Of a stretch of DNA of 64,000 nt, positions 12,522-21,641 are shown piece by piece. Origin of the DNA: Acanthosoma haemorrhoidale (lineage: Eukaryota; Arthropoda; Insecta; Hemiptera; Acanthosomatidae). Location: positions 104,925,189 to 104,989,188 of the forward strand of contig OV884009.1 of assembly GCA_930367205.1 (NCBI GenBank). The letters are read 5' to 3'. The number at the start of each line of letters is the position of its first letter. The stretch's first letter is position 1. A program made the translations under genes and the position numbers. The notes under the pieces are model-generated. The model saw only the letters and a program-made list of their open reading frames with translations, had not been told where the DNA came from and did not search any database.

Positions 12522-12760
12522 TAATAAAGCTTTTATTTCTTTTCTTTTGAAATACTCTCCTCTAAAAAGATTATTTAACTGAAGATACAGAAATCTATTT
12601 TTTTTATTATCAATATTTGTTGTGGTATAGATGCCACTATAATTATTAATAATGAAGAGCCAAAGAGAAAATATCCCGTCAGGATTGGCGCTGGAACCCG
12701 AGAACTCGGCAAAAGTTTGGTGCTCTGCCAACTGTGCTAGTCCTGCACGATCCTGCTAAC
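12522..12760 (-). repeat. tRNA-derived SINE-like element
   Basis: On the minus strand, TAGCACAGTTGG (12739-12728) fits the pol III A box. GGTTCCAGCGCC about 28 bases further on is a near-match to a B box. An AT-rich body follows, ending in AATAAAAGC. The order is that of a tRNA-headed SINE. The B box has a mismatch at its usual purine, and no intact cloverleaf forms, so it is not a working tRNA gene. Confidence 0.5.
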
Positions 12761-13167
12761 GTGAACTCTCCTAGTCTAAGCCCTCGCGATGGAGCTTGCA
12801 GGCACACCATCCACCCGCTATATTTTTTATTTGGCTCTTAATGATCTATATAGTTAAGTGCTGACTCAGCTCGCTATCAGCTCCTTATCATAATGCTGAC
12901 CACTGTCCTTTCCTATCCTACATATGAGCTCCTCGCTTAGAGGTAAGCAATCCCCTTCTGTGATTCCTTTGAGTAGCTTAGCCATTTAATATTTTATTTC
13001 AAGTTAGTGTAGTGTAAATCAAATAAAGTACTTGTTAAAAAGTTCTACTGCTTTATAGTTGCTTTAATTATATATCATCAGAGGATTTTAGCATTTGATG
13101 TAGAGTTGTTTCAAGTTCTGCATCACTAATATAAAATGTGAGAGATGAGGCTTGGTGTACTACTTAC

Positions 13168-13314
13168 CGGTACGAGGAACCTGCGGACTTCGGCGAGAGC
13201 ATAAGCTATCCTTGCGTGTGCCTCAGCCGGCGGAGCGAACGCAGTCACCTCCACGTGGAGCTCTTCCAGCAGGTGCGAGAACTTTGGATCACCCGAACCC
13301 CGCAGCTCCTCTTC
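13168..13314 (-). CDS. KHDRBS: STAR protein exon: C-terminal half of KH domain
   Basis: The exon is 147 nt, 49 codons, phase 0 at both ends. The acceptor is ACATTTCAG and the donor is TACCG|GTAAGT. It begins EEELRGSGDPKFSHL and continues with LHVEVTAFAPPAEAHARI and AYALAEVRRFLVP. This is the extended (maxi) KH region of STAR proteins, containing the long loop and the last helix. It joins the exon at 30993-30877 without a phase break and the exon at 9468 by its phase-0 donor. Several open frames on the opposite strand here are shadows. Confidence 0.95.
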
Positions 13315-14186
13315 CTGAAATGTATCACTTTTTGCCATTTACTTATTGAAAGATAAGACTTTTAAAGGTTGAGAAAAATGTCACAGGTTAGCAACCAAAA
13401 ACTGCATACGATTTTGAGCGTATCATTATACTATTGTTATTTTTGGTCGCTGAAACCGGGAAATATAATCAAAGAATTCCATCAAGTCACATTTTCTTGC
13501 AAAGCACATTTTTTGGTTGCCATTTAGTGAGATATTTCAGAATCTAAAAATTCTATCCAAAAACGATTTTTCGATTCTATGTATCTTACAGACAGGCTTA
13601 AAGATGGTTTTTTTTAGAGGAAACTAGGCTTTTTGAGGTGGGGAGAAGAGGGATGAGAGTGGCCTTGGGCTCCCATTGTGCAGACAGTGCAAGGAAGATC
13701 TTCGTTTGTTGTTTAATGGTACGAAACAATCTATTTGTTTAGGCATTCATTTGATGTGGCGTGAGCAGCAGAACCACGCTGCCGGTAGCTACCTCTGTAA
13801 AAATGTTGAATACACAGAAGAAAAATAAAATAAAATTCATTCAGCTTTTTATAACCCTCAACTACCAGTACAACATCCACTCTCAAGTTTGGATAATCCC
13901 ACATTTGAGACTGAGGTTTTGATATTGATGGGGGTCCCCAACAGTTTTATCAGCTCGAACTCAATGGACTAGTTCATAGTTAAGATAGTTAAAACCTTTC
14001 ATAAGGCATTAATATCACTAATTAATATTTAAAAATTACTAATGCTACCTCTGATTAGAACCAGCTACTGGCATGATAAACCATTAATATGAACAGATGT
14101 GCTTGAGACATATAAAAAAACAATATATGAAGAACCACGAACAACTAGTGTTTATTAGATATATAAAAAAAACATCCTTTCCTCGC
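13315..14186. other. Intron sequence, nothing recognised
   Basis: Start (low-coordinate side) of the 17.6-kb intron of the STAR gene. No coding or repeat signature seen. Confidence 0.5.
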
Positions 14187-14469
14187 AGATATTGGGGCCA
14201 CGTGGGTACTAAAACCAATCCAGCTGACCTCCAGCGTCCGTGGCTCCTCAGCAGCTTGGGATGTCGGATTTACTGTGGCAGGGACCTTCGTGGCCCTGGC
14301 TGTTGAGATCCCCGAGAACAGACAACTGGATTGGTTTGGTGTCACTGATACCCCTGATGTGAATAATGCCGTAATTTTTATTGATCGAGTCTCTTCATTA
14401 TCTCCTCTTAAACCTGTTGTGGCATGGATCTTAATATTCGCAAATAATTGCAACCTTAAGTCAGAGAAG
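14187..14469 (+). other. Exon-like open segment, unassigned
   Basis: This block has higher GC than its flanks. A plus-strand frame is open throughout and bordered by TTTCCTCGCAG and AGAAG|GTTAAG, which look like an acceptor and donor. It reads GATWVLKPIQLTSS, then AAWDVGFTVAGTFVALAVEI and LDWFGVTDTPDVNNAVIF. I do not recognise the protein. The minus strand is also open for 102 codons, so the strand is uncertain. It lies inside an intron of the STAR gene and could be a nested gene exon or part of an unknown element. Confidence 0.35.
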
Positions 14470-14594
14470 GTTAAGGGTCATCTTGATGAGTCTGAGTTAC
14501 GTTCAACGCTGAAATGTGTTTGGGTGGTACAATATCATCATTTTCCTTTCATATTCATTTGGAAAGCCAGGGGGAAGCAGATAGGGGTTAATTA

Positions 14595-15130
14595 GGGATA
14601 GTAACCGCTTGTGAACAGTTGGAAACAAATGACCAAAGATCGGAGATTTAAGATGAGCTATCGGAGAAGACAGATTGATAGAGAATGATTTTAACTTGGA
14701 AAGAAGAGTTATGTTGTCGATGGTATCAAATGCTTTGGAGATATCTAGGAGAATCAGGACTGTTAGTTCTATTAATGTTGATTAATAGCAGCATAAATGT
14801 CACGGATGATGTGAGCTGGTGCAGATTGTATGGAGGGATTGGATAGGGGGGGGGGAGAGAGAGAGGTCATAGATTTGTGTCTTCAGGCTGTCATGTACAT
14901 ACAGACCAACTCCACCAGATGTCCGGCCAACCCGGTAATGGTAAAGAAAGGTAAGGTTGGTGAGAGAGAAAGGTGAGGAAGAAATGTAGAGTTTAAGATA
15001 TGTTTCGGATGCAGCGATAATCTGGATAAAGTTTTTGTTAAAATATAAAAGAAATTTAGAGGTAGGGATTGGGAATTTATGTAACATGTGGTGAAAATAT
15101 CAGCCATGCTGGGGAGTACTGGAAGACGCT
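14595..15130 (-). pseudogene. LINE relic: AP endonuclease plus RT fragment
   Basis: The minus strand reads IQIIAASETYLKLY and RTSGGVGLYVHDSLKTQI, the recognition and core blocks of the AP-like endonuclease of Jockey/CR1-type LINEs. Then, after a deletion, it reads ILLDISKAFDTIDNITLLSK, the first catalytic-aspartate region of the reverse transcriptase. The end of the endonuclease and the start of the RT are missing. Whether the open block at 14187-14469 belongs to the same element is unknown. Confidence 0.7.
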
Positions 15131-15684
15131 ATGGCAACGAAGTCGTACTGGAAAAAGTAAATAAAATGAAATAATTACATAATTATTGCAAAAAATAATA
15201 ATATAATGAAAAGAAATACAAAAAGTTTTAGGAAAGAAAAAAGATCAGAGGAAGTAAAAAACTGAAGAGCCAATTTGGGGATGGAGTCTGGTGGGGTAGA
15301 GGGAGTCGGGTAACATAAAGCAAGATGCAGCAGAGTATTTGAGGAGTGGAAATATGACTAACATTTTGAGCACTGCACGGTCGATTAGAGTATTAGATGA
15401 GATGGCCATTCTTAATAATCAAAAAAAAAAAAAAAATTAAAGATACTTGGATAATTAATAATTAAATTCCTAAATGAAAAAAAGTTTTGATAACGCGAGT
15501 TAAGTGCCTTTCAATGTCAGCCCCCACTACGGTTACTGGTTGAGATAATGTTTCCTCACCTTAATCTCATTAAAATTTCGTTGCAGTATTTCTTTAATAA
15601 CTCTGTCCGACGGAACTCACTTTTCACCAAACTACTCCAGCACATTACTACTGTTTTGTCACAATTGTTTTTATAAAATGAAAG

Positions 15685-16385
15685 TGTCGGGTCTCCCCAA
15701 AGGGGTACGACGCCCACCGCGGGCTGAAGTCTCTACGACCCGGTGCTGGCCGGTGAGCGTCAAGAAAGAGATAAAATGGGTGGACCTGTGGTCTTTGACC
15801 TTTGCTGGCGGCCTAGTCAGTGGGCAGCTTTATTCTTATTGATCTGACTCCATAAGATCATAGAAGGTGTGCCCTGACAAAGCACTATGTTCAGGAGAAG
15901 AGGAACAGGATAGGTATTATAGGTAGTTTATGTGGTCTTGGAATGTCCACGAATTCACACTCGGTATCTAAGGGTAGGTGAAAACCGTCCGGATCCCTAA
16001 CGGAAGGCGAGTGTGAATTGGAGAGAGGCAGACTGGATCGCTGTGGGAGACGTTACTAGGTAAAGTTTGTAGGGCCACGGCAACCGTCGTCCGCGAGGGA
16101 GAGAATCCCACAAGGAAGGTGTGGGGTCTGACAACTCCGGACTAAAACATAGCGAGGTTAGAAAAGAGAGATGCAGAGGTAGTTGAATAAGAAAGTCATG
16201 GTTCGAGTAGAGCAGCAAGACCCAGTGCAGAAAGATAAAGATAGAGAGTGAGAGCAGTGTTCTTCAGGTGCCCGGTTCCGAGAGTCTGGGAAAAAGCCCC
16301 AAATCTTAAATCTTGGCCTTATATAGGCAGGTTAGAGCCTGGGACTCACCCACGCCCGGAGTGGTTTCAGCTGTTTCATGCACTA
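15685..16385 (-). repeat. Old LTR related to the 981-bp LTR at 23400
   Basis: On the plus strand it begins TGTCGGGTCTCC, like TGTCGGGATATT of the young LTR. It shares the ordered motif TCTGACTCCAT, then GTGTGCCCTGACAA, then CACTATGTTCAGGA. At its high-coordinate end, TTTCCCCCTCTCTT reads on the minus strand as a purine tract, as expected next to a 3' LTR. I take it as a diverged LTR of the same or a sister family in the same orientation. Its other end has not been found. Confidence 0.55.
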
Positions 16386-17079
16386 GTTTCCCCCTCTCTT
16401 AACTGACGCTTAACGTTTTTATTATTAAAATATGGAAACTTATTTATTTGTGGTGAAGAATTTGACACAACAGAGAGTTTTACTAAGTCATGCTAAGACA
16501 GAGCGCACAGACGAAGTAGACTGCTCAATGGCTAAGGCAGGACATAAGTAAAGAAATAATAAATACAAGGAGTAGTTCAGTCATAAAAAATATATCAAAC
16601 TACATCCATTCACAAGTTTTCGAATAAAAACCTGCGCCGATCAGGCCTTTATAGATTTATAACGGTTAACTGATCGTTCCACATCGACCAAAGTTATGAA
16701 GCATGTTTCAAAATCGGAATTTCAATTGGTGACAATCCCACTTCCAGATTTTCTGTTGCGCTCATTTCACGGTGCACTTATGAAATCAACAGTATTTTCT
16801 AGGCACAGTTTTTCTCCATCACGTCTTTAAATTTCATTTTCGATTTAACTCCGATTTCTCCCGGTGACTGCCAGTTTTACCACTGCCAGGTACAGTGGAA
16901 AATAGTGATGCTATCAATCAATGACATGTTCTGACTCTCTAATTTTGTTATTGTGTGGGCTAAGAAAACTGTTTGCCGAAATGTACTGGAATCACGCCAA
17001 GTGATTCCTCAAGTTAGTTTTAACCATCAATGATTAGGCTTTTTTGACTGCCTTAGTGTAACAAACATTTTTTTAACCA
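16386..17079. other. Undefined; should contain the 5' LTR of Ty3-A
   Basis: No coding motif is visible. A 5' LTR is expected to end just before the primer site at 17124, but its start could not be placed because no 3' LTR survives for comparison. Confidence 0.4.
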
Positions 17080-17085
17080 AATAAA
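17080..17085 (+). promoter_or_regulatory. Polyadenylation signal in presumed LTR of Ty3-A
   Basis: AATAAA lies 39 bases before the primer-binding site, the position expected for the R/U5 part of an LTR. Confidence 0.5.
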
Positions 17086-17123
17086 ATCTTTTTGACAGAA
17101 GTCTTGAGTAGCAAAATTATAAT

Positions 17124-17141
17124 TGGCGCCCGAACAGGGAC
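17124..17141 (+). promoter_or_regulatory. tRNA-Lys-type primer-binding site of Ty3-A
   Basis: TGGCGCCCGAACAGGGAC is complementary to the 3' end of a lysine tRNA and is the primer site used by lysine-primed retroelements. It marks the end of the 5' LTR and the start of the internal region of a plus-strand element. Confidence 0.85.
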
Positions 17142-17356
17142 TGGGTTAGACTGCATTAGGGAAATCTTGACCGTTCTTGTATTATTCTTCTTTACGGCAA
17201 CAGGGAAGACTCCCCCTGAACCACTCAGATACTTCAGCTAGGCAGAAGAACCTCTTGTTTGAACAAGAGTTTTTCCCCGTCTCATCCCACATTATTATAA
17301 AGAAGAACACCTTTATCAGATACTTGAGGTATATTTCATTTATGTAATTATTTAAT

Positions 17357-18332
17357 ATGGGAAAAACTAGTGATAGGATTAACCAGGCACGAAACATAGA
17401 AACTGAAATTATTGAAAATACAAACACAGACATGAATTACTCTATGACTAAAGAAGACTACGATCATTTGCCTTATTATAATGGAAAACCTGATGATTTA
17501 ATATTTTTTGTCAATAACGTAAGAGGTATATATAATAACGTATGCGCTCCTAATAATACTCTCAGGGATCAAAACCATGGTAGAGTATTAGCTATTGCAA
17601 AATCTAGGCTTACTGAACAGTCTAGGCATTGCTTATTAACAAATACATTTAACCACATCAAAGATCTCTTAAATTATTTAACACAGCAGTTTAAAGTAGA
17701 ACAATTAAAACGAGACACGACACAAAAACGAACATCCAGTGGACTTGATAAACCGTGTAGCTAAAATCAAATCGATAATATTTTCACGTATACAGATACA
17801 CGAGAATGTAAGTGACAAACAACGTTTAATGAACTATCAGGATAGGGAAATAAATTGCCATATATTAGGAAATCTACAACCCCATTAGAAGACTTTCTAG
17901 CACACATGATACTTAAAAATATCGGTAATATAAGAAACGCGATACTAAACGATCATAGTCACTCAATGGAAAGATTATACGGACAAAACCATCATAGAAA
18001 CAATTTTAAACAACAATATAATAATATTGATACACCTCCAAGAAAGGATATGAGTCCACATTATAGACCCCCTAGACAGAATAACTTCGAACAAAAACGA
18101 TATAATACCTACCAACAAAATAATTACCGCAGACACGGACAACCTAGATATAAAGAAAAACATAACGATAGGCATGACCAATATAAAAACAGACAACAGT
18201 ATAACAGACCCCAAGCGTGACATGACAGACCACAACACGATAAGCCGAAATATGATTTCCCTTCAAAACCTTTTAATCCTCATTCACAAAATAGGGTATC
18301 AATGCGAACTGTTAGAACTAACCACGTGCATC
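17357..18332 (+). pseudogene. Ty3-A gag relic (errantivirus-like)
   Basis: The frame opens with ATG 216 bp after the primer site. It encodes a capsid-like block (DHLPYYNGKPDDLIFF and LTEQSRHCLL) and stops at 17764. Coding continues in another frame (VDLINRVAKIKS, then CHILGNLQP) and returns near 17885 with FLAHMILKNIGNIRN. The C-terminal part is rich in Asn, Gln, Arg and Tyr, as in nucleic-acid-binding gag tails. Two compensating frameshifts make it non-functional. The hAT transposon at 18341 interrupts its 3' part. Confidence 0.65.
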
Positions 18333-18340
18333 ATTTAGAA
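18333..18340 (+). repeat. Target-site duplication, left copy (hAT)
   Basis: ATTTAGAA, identical to 20858-20865. Eight bases is the length typical of hAT elements. Confidence 0.9.
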
Positions 18341-18638
18341 CGTATGTGGGCAACAGCCGGCCCGCGGGCCGGATCCGGCCCGCTGTAAGATTTGATCCGG
18401 CCCGCGAGACATTTTGAAAAACCCAATTTAAAAAAAAAAAATACACTACTTACTCATACTCATGGAATCAAGTGAGCGAGCAAGCCGAGTGGCGGTGATC
18501 ATCAAAGAGTGAGGCGGCAAACATCAAAGTTCAAAGCCATTGATGTTTGCCGCCACACTGGCGGCGCAACAAAGGATTATTGCTTCGCAATTGTATTGTT
18601 CTACACTAGACGATTCTAGATCATTCCTTCATTTTGCC

Positions 18639-18675
18639 TATATAAGCGGGTGGATGGCCGGAACTTAGTTCAGTC
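18639..18675 (+). promoter_or_regulatory. Core promoter of the hAT transposase
   Basis: TATATAAG at 18639-18646 lies about 30 bases before TCAGTC at 18670-18675, which fits the arthropod initiator. The spacing is that of a TATA/Inr promoter, and the transposase ATG follows about 110 bases later. Confidence 0.6.
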
Positions 18676-18781
18676 CTATTCGAGCTACCGTGGTGATAAG
18701 TTTGCTTTGTGACTTTGTGTGCATCTTGAGTGCTTACTAATTATACCTATTTTCTTATTAAGTTTATCGAACGATAAGTAT

Positions 18782-20587
18782 ATGAAAATGATGTCTGGTG
18801 GAAGGAAACGAAAAGTAGATGCAGAGGGTCGCCAGTTTCAAGAAAAATGGACTGAAGAATTCTTCTTTATCTTGCACAATGGTAAGCCTATTTGTTTGAT
18901 GTGTAATGAATCCATTTCGGTGATGAAAGAATTCAATATAAAGAGGCATTACTCAACTAAGCATCCTACGCTGCTCTCACTGACAGGACAAATAAGAAAA
19001 GACAAAATCCAGAAACTTACCGCAAATTTGGAAAAACAGCAGCAAATATTTCATAGACAAAGAACACAACTTGATAATGTTGTGAAAGCTAGTTTTATAG
19101 TTAGTTCAAAATTGGCAAAGTCATTGAAACCATTTGCCGAAGGAGAATTTATCAAGGAGTGTATGTCAGAAGTTTGCAGTGTTTTGTGTCCTGAAAAGAA
19201 AAATGAATTTGAAAAAATTAGTTTGTCAAGACGGACCGTTGTACGACGTATAGAAATGATGGCTAATGATATAAAAACAACATTGACTGGCCGTATGACT
19301 GGTATTGAATCATTTTCCATAGCATTAGACGAGAGCACCGATTTGTCTGACATAGCTCAACTGGCTATATTTATTCGAGGTGTTGATAAAGAATTCACTA
19401 TTACTGAGGAATTGCTTGCTTTACAGCCGCTAAAAGGAACCACTACAGGAGAGGACATTTTTAATGAAGTTCAAAAGGTATTCACAAGTTTTGGCTTGCC
19501 ATGGTCGAAATTAGTTGGAGTATGCACAGATGGTGCACCTTCTATGGTCGGCTTACGTAAAGGTTTCATCGGAATTTTGAATGAAAAAGCAACTGAATTA
19601 AATGTGCAAAAAGATGGTTTGATAGTCCTTCATTGCATTATCCACCAACAGAACTTGTGTTCTAAGTCCATTCGACTCCAGAATGTTATGAATGTGGTAG
19701 TAAAAACCATCAATTTTATTCGATCCCGAGGGCTTAACCATCGTCAGTTCAAGGCGTTTTTGGATGAAATATCAGCCGAGTATGACGACGTAACATATTA
19801 TTGTGAAGTCAGATGGCTAAGCAAAGGGAAAATGCTGAAACGGTTTTACGAGCTTAGAAATGAGATAGCAGAATTTATGCAAATAAAAGATAAACCACTA
19901 TCTGAATTGAGTGACGCAAAATGGATATGTGACTTAGCATTTCTTGTCGACCTTACAGGCCATTTGAATGATTTAAATTTGAAACTTCAAAAACAAGGAC
20001 AGTTAGTAAATGATTTGTACAGCCATTTGAAAGCGTTTCAGAACAAAATCCGCTTGTGGGAGGCACATATGCTGTCTGGTAACAGTTACCATTTCACCAC
20101 GCTCTCTGCGTATGAAAATATTGCTTACGCTCAATATGCTGAAGAACTCAAGTTACTGTCGGAGCAATTTTCGATCAGATTTAGCGATTTCAAACACATG
20201 GAAGACTGTTTCAATTTATTTGCTACTCCAACAAAAAGTAATGTACAAAATGCTCCAATACACTTGCAAATGGAGTTGATCGAGATTCAAGAAAACTCAC
20301 TCCTAAAATCTAAAGTTGAAGACGTGGAGTTGTGCGATTTCTACAAAAAATACCTCGAAGAAGACCATTTTCCGCAGCTTAGAAAATTTGCAAGAAGATT
20401 GATTTGTGCGTTTGGCAGTACTTATAAATGCGAACAGTTCTTTTCATTGATGAAAGTTAATAAATCAAAACATCGTACAAGGCTGACTGACGATAATTTG
20501 GAAAATTCTTTACGTCTTTGTACCAGTGGAATTAATCCAAACATCGATGAATTAGTTTCCCAAATTCAAGCTCAAGTGTCTCATTGA
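18782..20587 (+). CDS. hAT transposase (GTF2IRD2/Charlie8-like)
   Basis: The protein cuts and pastes its own element in the nucleus. It is 601 aa from the ATG at 18782; two further ATGs follow within four codons, and the GTG upstream is not needed. The N-terminus has a basic KRK and a BED-like finger (CLMCNES, then IKRHYSTKH). The catalytic acidic residues of the RNase-H fold appear as D183 in LDESTD, D250 in CTDGAPSM and E551 in CEQFFS, with a spacing like that of hAT transposases. The CxxH block HCIIH follows the second D. The C-terminus (HRTRLTDDNLENSLRL) is the dimerisation region. It resembles the transposon-derived part of vertebrate GTF2IRD2. No stop or frameshift is present, so the protein may be active. 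Confidence 0.93.
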   Translation: MKMMSGGRKRKVDAEGRQFQEKWTEEFFFILHNGKPICLMCNESISVMKEFNIKRHYSTKHPTLLSLTGQIRKDKIQKLTANLEKQQQIFHRQRTQLDNVVKASFIVSSKLAKSLKPFAEGEFIKECMSEVCSVLCPEKKNEFEKISLSRRTVVRRIEMMANDIKTTLTGRMTGIESFSIALDESTDLSDIAQLAIFIRGVDKEFTITEELLALQPLKGTTTGEDIFNEVQKVFTSFGLPWSKLVGVCTDGAPSMVGLRKGFIGILNEKATELNVQKDGLIVLHCIIHQQNLCSKSIRLQNVMNVVVKTINFIRSRGLNHRQFKAFLDEISAEYDDVTYYCEVRWLSKGKMLKRFYELRNEIAEFMQIKDKPLSELSDAKWICDLAFLVDLTGHLNDLNLKLQKQGQLVNDLYSHLKAFQNKIRLWEAHMLSGNSYHFTTLSAYENIAYAQYAEELKLLSEQFSIRFSDFKHMEDCFNLFATPTKSNVQNAPIHLQMELIEIQENSLLKSKVEDVELCDFYKKYLEEDHFPQLRKFARRLICAFGSTYKCEQFFSLMKVNKSKHRTRLTDDNLENSLRLCTSGINPNIDELVSQIQAQVSH

Positions 20588-20690
20588 TTTCGGTGTCGCT
20601 ATTTAACTTTCGTAGTTTGTAACAATTCTAAATTTAACGATTTAATTTAATGCTGTAGGTACCTATTTTTTCATTTCATTTTGTTATTTT

Positions 20691-20696
20691 AATAAA
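20691..20696 (+). terminator. Polyadenylation signal of the hAT transposase
   Basis: AATAAA lies 104 bases after the stop codon and within the element. Confidence 0.6.
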
Positions 20697-20857
20697 TTGT
20701 GTTGTAATAACATTGTCGTATTATTTCATGGCTGACTGATATCTATCGCTAAAAATTATGAACACTACTTTAAAATGCACTACTTTTAAACGCGGCCCGC
20801 GAACGTATTTGCACACTAAAGTTTGGCCCATAACATGTCAAAGGTTGCCCATACCTG

Positions 20858-20865
20858 ATTTAGAA
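20858..20865 (+). repeat. Target-site duplication, right copy (hAT)
   Basis: ATTTAGAA, matching 18333-18340. Confidence 0.9.
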
Positions 20866-21300
20866 GAAAATAATCACCCACTAAGAAGCAGACTTCCTGA
20901 ATAAGAAGAAAGATTCGACAATTTTTTAGACAGGCCAGATGCTAAACCATCCTTGACGAACACATATAAAACCTTTGCAATGAATTACCACATTTTACTG
21001 ATTTAAAAGGACAGACATGGCTAGTTGATACAGGCTCATAGATAAATTATATAACACCAAGTTCTGTAACCCACGGAACTGAATATCCTCGGAAGATTTT
21101 ATTGTGAACACGCCAGCCGGTAGCAAAAAAGGACATGGAGCGATCTTCATTCACCATTGACCGCGACTAAAACTTCCACATAAATTATTAGCTAATTTTA
21201 AAATATTTTATTTTAGAAACCGTTACAATATGTTATATGGAAACCATGAAAAAAGTTGGTATAAAAATAAACTTCGATAAAAATAATGAATTTATAATAA
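20866..21300 (+). pseudogene. Ty3-A protease relic
   Basis: This continues the element interrupted by the hAT. WLVDTGS (DTGS codons at 21027-21038) is the retropepsin active site, but the next codon is TAG. FIVNTPAGSKKGHG follows in another frame. The protease would have cut the gag-pol polyprotein. Stops and frameshifts show it is dead. Confidence 0.65.
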
Positions 21301-21379
21301 ATTGGAAAACAATTAAAAACAGTGATAATTTGACTTAAAATAAGGAAGTAACAAAATAAAACGAGATAAATAATGAAAT

Positions 21380-21612
21380 AAATAATATTGTAAAAAACGA
21401 ATTATATATATTAAATAAAAATGAAATAAGAAACGTTATACGCGACAATCATTTAAATGATCAAGAGCAAAAAGAGGTTTTTAGGATTGAGAGGATATTA
21501 TCGGAAATTTATTAAAAATTATTGTCATATACCAAAGCCATTATCACATTGTTTAAGAAAATCAGATGAAACAATAAACCCAGAGACATACAAATATGAG
21601 TTTAAAAATTAA
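21380..21612 (+). pseudogene. Ty3-A RT fragment with core deleted
   Basis: A pol-leader block (NHLNDQEQKE) is followed directly by LGLRGYYRKFIKNYCHIPKP, which belongs to the RT thumb. The palm with its catalytic Asp residues has been deleted between them. The frame runs to KYEFKN and stops at the border with the opposite-strand element Ty3-B. Confidence 0.7.
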
Positions 21613-21641
21613 AGATTAATTCTCCAATCTCATCATTCCCG

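Larger units (their letters stand above)
18341..20857 (+). mobile_element. hAT transposon, apparently intact
   Basis: The 2517-bp element is flanked by a perfect 8-bp duplication. The right end reads inward CAGGTATGGGCAACC; the left end reads CGTATGTGGGCAAC, so the terminal repeats match except that the left end lacks the usual CAG start. Subterminal CGGCCCGC boxes occur three times at the left (18358, 18376, 18398) and once at the right (20793). It encodes one uninterrupted transposase and has a TATA box, initiator and AATAAA. It sits inside the Ty3-A relic and is therefore younger than that insertion. Confidence 0.93.

Noticed and set aside
12688..12760. Functional tRNA gene
   Set aside because: The B box is mismatched and the arms do not pair into a cloverleaf; better read as a SINE head.
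13138..13356. Plus-strand frames opposite the KH exon
   Set aside because: The minus strand encodes a clear STAR-family KH segment with proper splice sites; these are shadows.
14145..14453. 102-codon minus-strand frame
   Set aside because: It competes with the plus-strand exon-like frame in a GC-rich block. Neither matches a known family and splice-like borders favour the plus strand, so I did not list it as a gene.
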